Source: Pedobacter planticolens (GTDB taxonomy: Bacteria > Bacteroidota > Bacteroidia > Sphingobacteriales > Sphingobacteriaceae). Taken from it: a stretch of DNA of 64,000 bases. A program made the position numbers and the translations under genes. Each line of letters starts with the position of its first letter. Positions within the stretch are counted from its first letter, which is position 1. Location of the stretch: the NCBI RefSeq assembly GCF_014172375.1, contig NZ_WNXD01000001.1, positions 62,001 to 126,000 on the forward strand, given 5' to 3'. Below the pieces are notes generated by a model. The model had not been told where the DNA came from and did no database searches. It was given only the letters and a program-made list of their open reading frames with translations. Shown here piece by piece: positions 8,651 to 16,634 of this stretch.

Positions 8651-9982
8651 TTATTTTACAATTTGTCCATACAGGTCGAAATCTTCTGCACGGTCAATTT
8701 TTACATTTACAAAACTTCCATTTGCTGCATAACCAGAATTTGCATCGATTAAAACCTCATTATCAACTTCTGGGCTATCAAATTCAGTACGACCGATAAA
8801 GAAATCACCTTCTTTTCTATCGATTAAGACTTTATACGTTTTGCCAACTTTTTCTTGGTTAATGTCGAAAGAAATACCTTGTTGCAATTCCATAATAGCA
8901 TCAACACGAGCTTGTTTTACTTCTTCAGGCACATCATCAACTAATTGATGAGCGTGAGTTTTTTCTTCATGAGAATATGTGAAACAACCTAAACGATCGA
9001 AACGAGTTTCATCAACCCAATTGTACATCTCCTCAAAATCTTGTTCAGTTTCACCAGGGTAACCGCAAATTAAAGTGGTACGCATCGCGATATTTGGAAC
9101 TTTTGCTCGGATTTCGTTTACAATATCGATGGTTTTTTGTTTGGTTATACCACGACGCATCGATTTTAACATGTTATCTGTAATGTGCTGTAAAGGCATA
9201 TCCAAATACTTGCAAATATTTTCTCGTTCGTTCATCGCATCTAAAATTCCCATTGGGAAACCAGAAGGATAGGCGTATTGCAATCTAATCCATTCTATGC
9301 CTTTTACATCAGATAAACGACGTAATAATTCATCCAAATTACGTTTTCCATAAATATCTAAACCGTAATAAGTTAAATCTTGAGCAATTAAAATGAGTTC
9401 TTTTGTTCCGTTAGCAGCTAAAATTTTCGCTTCATTAACTAACTCGTTCATATCTCTAGAAACGTGTTTGCCACGCATTAGCGGAATAGCACAAAAAGAA
9501 CATGGACGATTACAGCCTTCGGCAATTTTAAAATAAGCGAAGTGAGAAGGCGTGGTTAATAAACGTTCACCTATTAATTCGTGTTTGTAGTTTGCACCTA
9601 AACTGTGCAATATGTTTTGTAAATCGTTAGTGCCAAAAAATGCATCAACGTTAGTAATTTCTGCTTCTAATTCTGGCTTGTAACGTTCAGATAAACATCC
9701 TGTTACGATTACTTTTCCAACTTTACCTTCGTCTTTTAATTGACTGTATTGTAAAATAGTGTCAATAGATTCTTGCTTAGCATTATCGATAAAACCGCAA
9801 GTATTAATTACGATAATATCGTCTTTGCCTAAACTATTTGATTCGTGTTCAACAGCTAGGTTATTGCCACGTAATTGCCCCATTAATACTTCAGAATCGT
9901 AAGTGTTTTTTGAACAACCTAAAGTAATTACATTGATTTTAGGTTTGGCAATAGTTTTTACAAGCTTATTTTTAGTAATCAT
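8651..9982 (-). CDS. rimO: Ribosomal protein S12 methylthiotransferase RimO
   Basis: 443 residues. The N-terminal methylthiotransferase domain has the three cluster cysteines in TLGCSKN, NTCGFIDNAKQ and VTGCLSERY. The radical-SAM domain has CNRPCSFCAIPLMRG (CxxxCxxC) and a C-terminal TRAM-like domain closes the protein. It adds a methylthio group to an aspartate of ribosomal protein S12. MRGKHVSR after the radical-SAM cysteines favours RimO over MiaB. It starts two bases after ftsY ends, so the genes are co-transcribed. Confidence 0.95.
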   Translation of the reverse strand: MITKNKLVKTIAKPKINVITLGCSKNTYDSEVLMGQLRGNNLAVEHESNSLGKDDIIVINTCGFIDNAKQESIDTILQYSQLKDEGKVGKVIVTGCLSERYKPELEAEITNVDAFFGTNDLQNILHSLGANYKHELIGERLLTTPSHFAYFKIAEGCNRPCSFCAIPLMRGKHVSRDMNELVNEAKILAANGTKELILIAQDLTYYGLDIYGKRNLDELLRRLSDVKGIEWIRLQYAYPSGFPMGILDAMNERENICKYLDMPLQHITDNMLKSMRRGITKQKTIDIVNEIRAKVPNIAMRTTLICGYPGETEQDFEEMYNWVDETRFDRLGCFTYSHEEKTHAHQLVDDVPEEVKQARVDAIMELQQGISFDINQEKVGKTYKVLIDRKEGDFFIGRTEFDSPEVDNEVLIDANSGYAANGSFVNVKIDRAEDFDLYGQIVK

Positions 9983-9983
9983 A

Positions 9984-10946
9984 TTAATTAAATAAGGAGT
10001 TCACGAAATCTTTTTTATCGAACAATTGTAAATCGTCCATTTTTTCGCCAACACCAATATATTTTACAGGAATTTTAAATTGATCGGAAATGCCAATCAC
10101 TACACCACCTTTTGCAGTGCCATCTAATTTGGTAATTGCTAATGCATTTACATCAGTAGCTTCGGTAAATTGTTTGCATTGCTCAAATGCATTTTGACCA
10201 GTTGAACCATCTAATACTAACAAAATTTCATGTGGTGCATTTGGTATTACCTTTTGCATTACACTTTTGATTTTACCTAATTCGTTCATCAAACCAATTT
10301 TGTTATGTAAACGACCAGCGGTATCAATAATTACAACATCTTCTTTATTGGCAACTGCTGATTGTAATGTGTCAAACGCAACAGAAGCAGGATCTGAACC
10401 CATTGCTTGTGCCACAACTCTTACCCCAACTCGTTCACCCCACAATTTAATTTGCTCAACTGCCGCTGCTCTAAACGTATCGGCTGCGCCTAAAACTACT
10501 TTCAGATTTTCATTTTTCAATTTATGTGCCAGTTTGCCAATAGTTGTAGTTTTACCCACACCATTAACGCCAACCACCATAATTACGTAAGGCTTATGAT
10601 CGCCATATTCGAAATTTCGGAAATCGTTGCTGTTATTTTCGGCTAATAAAAGCTGAATTTCATCGCGTAGTAAATGATTTAACTCAGAAGTAGATAAGTA
10701 TTTATCTTTTGCAACTCGAGCCTGAATGCGGTCAATGATTTTTAAGGTAGTACTTACGCCAACATCAGAAGTAACCAAAACTTCTTCAAGATTATCCAAT
10801 ACATCATCATCAACTGTAGATTTACCAGCAACAGCTTTAGTGATTTTACTTAAAAAACCTTCCTTAGTTTTTTCTAAACCTTTTTCTAAAGCTTCTTGTG
10901 CTTCAGGAGCAGTTTCTTTTTTCTTAAAAAAATCGAATAAACCCAT
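9984..10946 (-). CDS. ftsY: Signal recognition particle receptor FtsY
   Basis: 320 residues, the short Bacteroidetes form with almost no acidic A domain. SRP GTPase motifs are all present: GVNGVGKTTTIGKLA (G1), DTFRAAAVEQ, DTAGRLHNK (G3) and TKLDGTAKGG (G4). It docks ribosome-SRP complexes at the inner membrane. It lies downstream of rpmB-rpmG-DUF4295, the conserved order in the phylum, but a terminator-like hairpin separates it from DUF4295, so part of its expression may be independent. Confidence 0.96.
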   Translation of the reverse strand: MGLFDFFKKKETAPEAQEALEKGLEKTKEGFLSKITKAVAGKSTVDDDVLDNLEEVLVTSDVGVSTTLKIIDRIQARVAKDKYLSTSELNHLLRDEIQLLLAENNSNDFRNFEYGDHKPYVIMVVGVNGVGKTTTIGKLAHKLKNENLKVVLGAADTFRAAAVEQIKLWGERVGVRVVAQAMGSDPASVAFDTLQSAVANKEDVVIIDTAGRLHNKIGLMNELGKIKSVMQKVIPNAPHEILLVLDGSTGQNAFEQCKQFTEATDVNALAITKLDGTAKGGVVIGISDQFKIPVKYIGVGEKMDDLQLFDKKDFVNSLFN

Positions 10947-10961
10947 AGAATGATATTAAAA

Positions 10962-10999
10962 TAAAAAAGCCCTTCCGTTTAATACGGAACGGCCTTTAA
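10962..10999 (-). terminator. Terminator-like hairpin between DUF4295 and ftsY
   Basis: On the minus strand GCCGTTCCG, a seven-base loop and CGGAAGGGC (one mismatch) are followed by TTTTTTAT. It would attenuate read-through from the ribosomal protein genes into ftsY-rimO. Confidence 0.7.
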
Positions 11000-11017
11000 T
11001 GCTATTCGTGAATAGAA

Positions 11018-11179
11018 TTACTTGCTGATACCAGCAAGAGCATCTTTAACGTGATCGTTATGTACAATGATTTCTTTGAAAGAATAAGCACCAGTTTTTG
11101 GTGATTTGTTCATTGTAATAACTTTCGAATATTCTTTTCCTGTACCCGTTTTTAGGGTTGCAACTACTTTCTTAGCCAT
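11018..11179 (-). CDS. DUF4295 small protein
   Basis: A 53-residue frame from the start at 11179 to the stop at 11018 encodes MAKKVVATLKTGTGKEYSKV and ends DALAGISK. It is basic, and the family is found between rpmG and ftsY across Bacteroidetes. Function is not established; position suggests a ribosome-associated role. Confidence 0.88.
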   Translation of the reverse strand: MAKKVVATLKTGTGKEYSKVITMNKSPKTGAYSFKEIIVHNDHVKDALAGISK

Positions 11180-11262
11180 GTCTTTTAAATTTAATTATTG
11201 AGTAAGTGGATGTTAAAATGAATGAATATAAAATTCAATCCTTCAAATCATCAATTCTTCAA

Positions 11263-11445
11263 TTATTTTATCTCTTTATGTACTGTTACTTTTTTCAATA
11301 CTGGGTTGAATTTTTTCAATTCTAAACGCTCAGTAGTGTTTTTACGGTTTTTTGTAGATATATATCTAGACATACCTGGCATACCGCTAGTTTTATGTTC
11401 TGTACATTCTAAAATAACTTGTACTCTGTTACCTTTTTTTGCCAT
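11263..11445 (-). CDS. rpmG: 50S ribosomal protein L33
   Basis: 60 residues with the L33 signature [15 protein letters not shown] and [11 protein letters not shown]. Only one cysteine is present, so this is the zinc-independent (C-minus) form. It lies between rpmB and DUF4295 in the usual order. Confidence 0.95.
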   Translation of the reverse strand: MAKKGNRVQVILECTEHKTSGMPGMSRYISTKNRKNTTERLELKKFNPVLKKVTVHKEIK

Positions 11446-11485
11446 TTTATTATTTATTTATGTCGATAAAATCGACAAATGTTTT

Positions 11486-11719
11486 TTACAAAAATCCTTT
11501 TTTCATGAAGCGGTTAAGTGCCTCAGAAATACCAATCTTATTGATGGTTTTAATAGCTGATGTTGATACTTTTAATGTAATCCAAGTATCTTCTTCAGGA
11601 ATATAAAATTTCTGAAGTTGTAGGTTAGGATAAAATTTACGCTTCGTTTTAACGTTCGAGTGAGAAACATTAAATCCCGACATCGCCATTTTTCCGGTTA
11701 AATCACAAACTCTTGACAT
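11486..11719 (-). CDS. rpmB: 50S ribosomal protein L28
   Basis: 77 residues. The N-terminus [20 protein letters not shown] and the [13 protein letters not shown] segment are diagnostic of L28. It is the first gene of the minus-strand rpmB-rpmG-DUF4295-ftsY-rimO run; the promoter should lie in 11720-11890, shared with the divergent acetyl-CoA synthetase gene. Confidence 0.96.
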   Translation of the reverse strand: MSRVCDLTGKMAMSGFNVSHSNVKTKRKFYPNLQLQKFYIPEEDTWITLKVSTSAIKTINKIGISEALNRFMKKGFL

Positions 11720-11860
11720 GACTTTTTTATTATGTTGATTATTTCGCTACTTAATTTTTTTAAGAGTGTGCAAATATCAGAATTATTTTTGTAACCATCA
11801 ATAGTGATCTAAAAATAATTGAATTTGTTTATTCATTTTTTTAAACTTTAGTAATAATAC

Positions 11861-11868
11861 TATATTTG
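11861..11868 (+). promoter_or_regulatory. Candidate -7 box of the acetyl-CoA synthetase promoter
   Basis: TATATTTG matches the Bacteroidetes -7 consensus TAnnTTTG and lies 30 bases before the ATG at 11898. No TTTG was seen at the expected 19-base distance upstream, so the call is tentative. Confidence 0.5.
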
Positions 11869-11897
11869 AAGCTCCTAATTGCTAAACCTAAATTACC

Positions 11898-13793
11898 ATG
11901 CAGATTACCTCTTTTGAGCAATATCAAGAAACTTACGAACAAAGTGTAAATGATCCTGAGAAATTTTGGGCAAGTATAGCTGATAATTTTCTTTGGAAAC
12001 AAAAATGGGATAAAGTTTTATCGTGGAACTTTTCAGAGCCAAATATTAAATGGTTTGAGGGAGCAAAGTTAAATATTACTGATAATTGTTTAGATCGACA
12101 TTTAATTGAAAATGGTGATAAACCTGCCATTATCTGGGAGCCAAATGATCCCGAGAAAGATAGTGTTACACTTAGTTATAGAGTTTTACATGATCGAGTT
12201 TGTCGCTTTGCGAATGTTTTAAAAAGAAACGGAGCTAAAAAAGGAGATCGGATTTGTATTTATATGCCAATGGTGCCAGAGTTGGCAATAGCTGTTTTGG
12301 CTTGTGCTCGTATTGGTGCAATACATTCAGTAGTTTTTGGTGGTTTTTCAGCTAAATCTATTGCCGATAGGATAAATGATGCTACTTGTAAATTGGTAAT
12401 TACAGCAGATGGCGCTTATCGTGGCAACAAACAAATTCAATTAAAAGAAGTAATTGACGATGCTTTAATTGGTTGTCCGACGATAGAAAAAGTAATTGTA
12501 TTAACGCATACTCGCACCCCTGTTTCTATGTTAAAAGGTAGAGATTGTTGGTGGGAAGATGAAGTGAAATTGGTTGATGCCAATTGCCCAGCCGAAGAAA
12601 TGGATGCCGAAGATGTTTTATTTATCTTATATACATCGGGCTCAACGGGTAAACCAAAAGGTGTTGTACATACTTGCGGTGGTTACATGGTGTATGCAGG
12701 TTATACATTCTCTAACGTGTTTAATTATCAGCCAAATGAAGTGTTTTTTTGCACAGCAGATATAGGCTGGATTACCGGTCATTCGTACATTGTTTACGGA
12801 CCACTTTCGCAAGGTGCTACAACTTTAATGTTTGAGGGAATTCCGACTTTTCCAACTCCATCGAGATTTTGGGAAGTTGTACAAAAACACAAAGTGAATA
12901 TTTTATATACAGCGCCAACCGCTATTAGATCTTTAATGAGTTTTGGTACAGAACCATTAAAAGGAATAGATTTAAGCAGCTTACGCGTTTTAGGATCGGT
13001 GGGAGAGCCTATTAATGAAGAAGCTTGGCATTGGTTTGATGAAGAAATTGGGCATAAAAAAGCACCGATTGTAGATACTTGGTGGCAAACTGAAACGGGC
13101 GGAATTATGATATCTCCAATTGCTTTTGTAACCCCCACCAAACCTAGCTTTGCAACCTTGCCTTTACCTGGCATACAACCAATTTTAGTGGATGAAAATG
13201 GGAAAGAAATTGAAGGTAATGGCGTAAACGGAAATTTGTGTATTAAATTTCCATGGCCAGGTATGTTACGCACCACGTATGGTGATCATGAGCGTTGTAA
13301 ATTGACTTATTTTTCTACTTACGAGAATTTATATTTTACTGGAGATGGGTGTTTGCGTGATGAAGATGGATATTACAGAATTACGGGTAGGGTAGATGAT
13401 GTGATTAATGTTTCTGGACATAGAATTGGCACAGCCGAAGTAGAAAATGCAATAAATATGCATGCGGGAGTTATAGAAAGTGCTGTTGTCGGTTATCCGC
13501 ATGATGTTAAAGGACAAGGAATTTATGCATTTGTTATTTATCCTGGATTAAGTAAGGATGAAGATTTAACTAGAAAAGATATTTTACAAACCGTAACGCG
13601 TGTAATTGGAGCAATTGCTAAACCAGATAAAATTCTATTTGTATCGGGCTTACCTAAAACTAGATCTGGTAAAATTATGCGTCGTATTTTGCGTAAAGTA
13701 GCCGAGGGTGATACTTCGAACTTGGGAGATATATCAACTTTGTTAGACCCAACGGTGGTACAAGAAATTATAGATAATTCGAAAAAAATGTAG
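11898..13793 (+). CDS. acsA: Acetyl-CoA synthetase
   Basis: 631 residues, normal length. Adenylate-forming enzyme motifs are complete: YTSGSTGKPKGVVHT (A3, about residues 250-264), WWQTETGG (about 396-403), YFTGDGC and GRVDDVINVSGHRIGTAE. The C-terminal TRSGKIMRR carries the acetylation-regulated catalytic Lys. The N-terminal ACAS segment (FEQYQETYEQSVNDPEKFWA) is also present. It activates acetate to acetyl-CoA with ATP through acetyl-AMP. It is monocistronic and divergent from rpmB. Confidence 0.96.
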   Translation: MQITSFEQYQETYEQSVNDPEKFWASIADNFLWKQKWDKVLSWNFSEPNIKWFEGAKLNITDNCLDRHLIENGDKPAIIWEPNDPEKDSVTLSYRVLHDRVCRFANVLKRNGAKKGDRICIYMPMVPELAIAVLACARIGAIHSVVFGGFSAKSIADRINDATCKLVITADGAYRGNKQIQLKEVIDDALIGCPTIEKVIVLTHTRTPVSMLKGRDCWWEDEVKLVDANCPAEEMDAEDVLFILYTSGSTGKPKGVVHTCGGYMVYAGYTFSNVFNYQPNEVFFCTADIGWITGHSYIVYGPLSQGATTLMFEGIPTFPTPSRFWEVVQKHKVNILYTAPTAIRSLMSFGTEPLKGIDLSSLRVLGSVGEPINEEAWHWFDEEIGHKKAPIVDTWWQTETGGIMISPIAFVTPTKPSFATLPLPGIQPILVDENGKEIEGNGVNGNLCIKFPWPGMLRTTYGDHERCKLTYFSTYENLYFTGDGCLRDEDGYYRITGRVDDVINVSGHRIGTAEVENAINMHAGVIESAVVGYPHDVKGQGIYAFVIYPGLSKDEDLTRKDILQTVTRVIGAIAKPDKILFVSGLPKTRSGKIMRRILRKVAEGDTSNLGDISTLLDPTVVQEIIDNSKKM

Positions 13794-13850
13794 AGGTTTA
13801 AAACCTGAAAATCTAAATTCATTAAAACAATAACTTTTTCAATGTGTTCT

Positions 13851-13874
13851 TTTTACAATCAACCAATTGTAAAA
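13851..13874. promoter_or_regulatory. Inverted repeat upstream of csbD-like gene
   Basis: TTTTACAAT and ATTGTAAAA (9 bp perfect, six-base spacer) end 16 bases before the CsbD-like start. It could be an operator or an mRNA hairpin near the ribosome-binding region. Confidence 0.4.
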
Positions 13875-13890
13875 CATTAAAAATAAGCAC

Positions 13891-14076
13891 ATGGACAAGT
13901 TAGAATGGCAAGGTAAATGGAATGAAATTAAAGGCAAAGTTAAACAAGCTTATGCCGATTTAACTGAAGATGATTTGAAGCACGAAGAAGGAAAAGATGA
14001 TGAGCTGTTGGGAAAACTTCAACAAAAAACAGGAAAAGGTAGAGATGAATTAGTAAAATGGATTAATTCACTTTAG
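13891..14076 (+). CDS. CsbD family small stress protein
   Basis: 61 residues starting [20 protein letters not shown], the CsbD hallmark (WxGKWNExKGKxKxxxGxLT), with acidic and basic repeats and no membrane segment. CsbD-like proteins accumulate in stationary phase or under stress in many bacteria; the molecular role is unknown. The gene stands alone with a hairpin upstream and a terminator downstream. Confidence 0.9.
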   Translation: MDKLEWQGKWNEIKGKVKQAYADLTEDDLKHEEGKDDELLGKLQQKTGKGRDELVKWINSL

Positions 14077-14097
14077 TATTATTTTCAATTTAATAAA

Positions 14098-14134
14098 ACA
14101 AAAACGATTGCCTTAATTGGTAATCGTTTTTTTT
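14098..14134. terminator. Bidirectional terminator
   Basis: AAAACGATT (14101-14109) pairs with AATCGTTTT (14122-14130), extended by three more pairs around a TTAATT loop, with A and T runs outside. It separates the CsbD-like gene from the convergent macroglobulin-like gene. Confidence 0.88.
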
Positions 14135-16514
14135 ATTTTCCTTTTACTTCAAAAAAATCCTCCGCATAAATAACATCTTTATTTGTAATTCCTTGAACTA
14201 CAATTCTAAATTTTCCAGTAATATCACTAGTGTAAAAACTCAACTCTGTTTCTTTTCCAGTATTTAATACTGTAGCATAATTCCAGTAAATAGTAGAAAA
14301 AAAAGCTGGTTCTAGTGGATCCTTATAGTCGCTCATGTAAAATTCTTTTTGGAGATGAATGCCCTTGACCAAGAAAAAAATCTTCTGATCTACAACTGTA
14401 CATCCTTGATACAAAGTTGGAATTCCATTTACATTGTACGTTCCGCCAGTAATAGGCGGATGATTGCCAATAGTGCCATTTGGGTGATTACGACAATTTA
14501 AGTTGTTATATGAACAAACATAATCTCCACAAGCATTAGCGCCTGTACCATTAAAGCTAAAATCGTTTTTGTTACGAATCACAACTTCTTTTAAACGTAT
14601 GGATTTTTCATCATTTTTTAATACTAATTCTGCATTATTCTGCAAACTTGAGGGTAAAATGGGTTGCTCAATAGCTGTCGATTTGGTAAGCTTTTGATTC
14701 ATGGTCGTAAAGTCATCATGAATTAATATTTTAGTTGGATAAGATGCTTTAGTAGCTCCATTCACAAAAAGATATATTTTCTTTTCAGGAGGAGCGATTA
14801 AATCCTCAATATTTAAATTAAATAAGCCTTTATTCGTTGTTTTGATTAATTTTATTCGCTCATTAATCATAGAGGCAATGATCAACGAATCTTTTATTTC
14901 TTTCCTTTTAGTTACTTGCCCACTCATTTTTAAGCTATCTAATGTTGCTGTTGTATCGGTATAATTGATAGCTTGCAAACCTTGCCAAGTATATCTTCTC
15001 CAGCCTTTTACTAATAAAATTTGCTCTAAATAATTGATGTCTTTATAACCATTTCCTTTAACATTGATAGGGAGAGAACTTAATTCATTATTTAGATAGG
15101 AATAACTCTCAATGTCAGTCATTTTTTTGATTTCCAATCTGTTATTTTGTATACAAGCGATAGAAACCAATGCATTTTTATCAACGTTAAGCTTGAGTTT
15201 TAAATTTATCTTTTCTCGCTGTTTATATATCTTTTGATCTGTTGTTATGGAGATTTTTTCTGCATTATCGTAATGAGCAAAAAACATCCGCTCTGCTAAA
15301 GGCCTATTTAAGCTATCTATGATGGTAATAGTTGTCAAACCTTTGGGAACGTCACTTAGTGGAATTTTTATATTGATATTATCTCGATCCATTTCAAATG
15401 GAGTAGTTAAAAAACTGGTTCTGAAATTGTGAACTAGAATAGTGAATTTTTTAAATCCATTACTTTTTAGATTTAATCTAACCGTATCTTTAGCAATAGC
15501 GTTTTGCATGTTTAAGGTTAGACCTTTTTCAATTGGCATTGGTAAATGATACAGCGTGTCAATAAAACCTGAGTGAACAAGTTTAACTGTATAATCTGCA
15601 CCAATTTCTGGTGTTAGATTAAACTTGCCAATGCCATAGCTACTAGTTTCAATCGTATCGATTACTTTTTTGTTTTTATAAAGAAATGCTTTTAATGCTA
15701 AGGGCATCTGTTGTTGATCTTTCGCTTCCCAACCAATAGTTGAAGATAAACCAGCAACCATATTTCCGCCCTCGGGATAAAATTTAACTAGTGCTTTATT
15801 TTTAGTCTGTGGTAAAGCCAGATTGATAAAACTGCTATCCTTTTCTGATTTTAGCTTGACGTAAATATTAGGGTCTGCTAAATTATTTTGAGGTGTTAAA
15901 GTGATTAAAGACTGTCCAGATGCATCTGTTAATGTGTTTTTTCTAACGTTGCCATATTTGTAACTAACCTTGATTGGTTTTGGTAAAAAACGATCATCTC
16001 TGGTTGTGGCGGCAATTAAAACTTTATACGATTTGCTCTCTGCATTGGCTGCTTCTGCAAGTTTAATATTCGCTTTAAAAGCAGGATCTATACTAGATTT
16101 TATGGTAATATTTTGAATAAATATGGCTTCAGGCATTCCATTTATCAATCTATCTGTGTATGCCAAAAAACGATAATTACCTGTCGGGATGGAATCTGGC
16201 AATACTAAACTGCCAAAAGCTAATCCCTCATTTATCAAGAATTTATCCTCAAATAATAAGGTGCTATCTACATCTCTAATTAAGGCAACAGACATGATAG
16301 TATGTTTAGCAACTTCAGTTTTTGCTTCTTTAATTAAATAACCTGTAAAATATGATGTTTCATTATTTGAGTATACGTTTTTATCAAAATGGACGAAAAG
16401 ATTACTGGTCGGTTTTGCTAAAGCATACCATGCCATTTTTTGTTCGATAGAATTTTGTGCAAATGTAGTTTGCAGGCCAAAACAAAAAAGAAAGTACAGA
16501 ATAAGGAAGCGCAT
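14133..16514 (-). CDS. Secreted MG2/alpha-2-macroglobulin-like envelope protein, copy 1
   Basis: 793 residues with a signal peptide (MRFLILYFLFCFGLQTTFAQ). The start of the mature chain (LFVHFDKNVYSNNETSYFTGYLI) matches macroglobulin MG2 domains found in large Bacteroidetes surface proteins, and several beta-sandwich segments follow. The C-terminus (SFYTSDITGKFRIVVQGITN) is A2M-like. A cysteine cluster CGDYVCSYNNLNC with a later GC at about residues 660-710 is shared with a second copy at 37539-40013. No thioester (CxEQ) motif or protease domain was seen. It probably acts in the periplasm or at the outer membrane; function unknown. Confidence 0.7.
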   Translation of the reverse strand: MRFLILYFLFCFGLQTTFAQNSIEQKMAWYALAKPTSNLFVHFDKNVYSNNETSYFTGYLIKEAKTEVAKHTIMSVALIRDVDSTLLFEDKFLINEGLAFGSLVLPDSIPTGNYRFLAYTDRLINGMPEAIFIQNITIKSSIDPAFKANIKLAEAANAESKSYKVLIAATTRDDRFLPKPIKVSYKYGNVRKNTLTDASGQSLITLTPQNNLADPNIYVKLKSEKDSSFINLALPQTKNKALVKFYPEGGNMVAGLSSTIGWEAKDQQQMPLALKAFLYKNKKVIDTIETSSYGIGKFNLTPEIGADYTVKLVHSGFIDTLYHLPMPIEKGLTLNMQNAIAKDTVRLNLKSNGFKKFTILVHNFRTSFLTTPFEMDRDNINIKIPLSDVPKGLTTITIIDSLNRPLAERMFFAHYDNAEKISITTDQKIYKQREKINLKLKLNVDKNALVSIACIQNNRLEIKKMTDIESYSYLNNELSSLPINVKGNGYKDINYLEQILLVKGWRRYTWQGLQAINYTDTTATLDSLKMSGQVTKRKEIKDSLIIASMINERIKLIKTTNKGLFNLNIEDLIAPPEKKIYLFVNGATKASYPTKILIHDDFTTMNQKLTKSTAIEQPILPSSLQNNAELVLKNDEKSIRLKEVVIRNKNDFSFNGTGANACGDYVCSYNNLNCRNHPNGTIGNHPPITGGTYNVNGIPTLYQGCTVVDQKIFFLVKGIHLQKEFYMSDYKDPLEPAFFSTIYWNYATVLNTGKETELSFYTSDITGKFRIVVQGITNKDVIYAEDFFEVKGK

Positions 16515-16565
16515 TTGCTAAAGTTAACTTTTAGCAATTAAATTTTCAATAACAAAGTTGATGCA

Positions 16566-16624
16566 TAAAAAAATCGGTTTCCGTTTCCGAAAACCGATTG
16601 AAATCCTCCCTTTTAGGGGAGGAT
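16566..16624 (-). terminator. Double-hairpin terminator after the M16 peptidase gene
   Basis: On the minus strand AAATCCTCCC/GGGAGGATTT (16601-16624 region) is followed by AATCGGTTT/AAACCGATT (16573-16599) and then a run of seven T. It lies just downstream of the M16 gene. Confidence 0.82.
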
Positions 16625-16634
16625 TTTGGTGGGG

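Noticed and set aside
12794..13276. 160-codon frame antisense to acetyl-CoA synthetase
   Set aside because: It is a shadow of a highly conserved gene and has no independent start signals.
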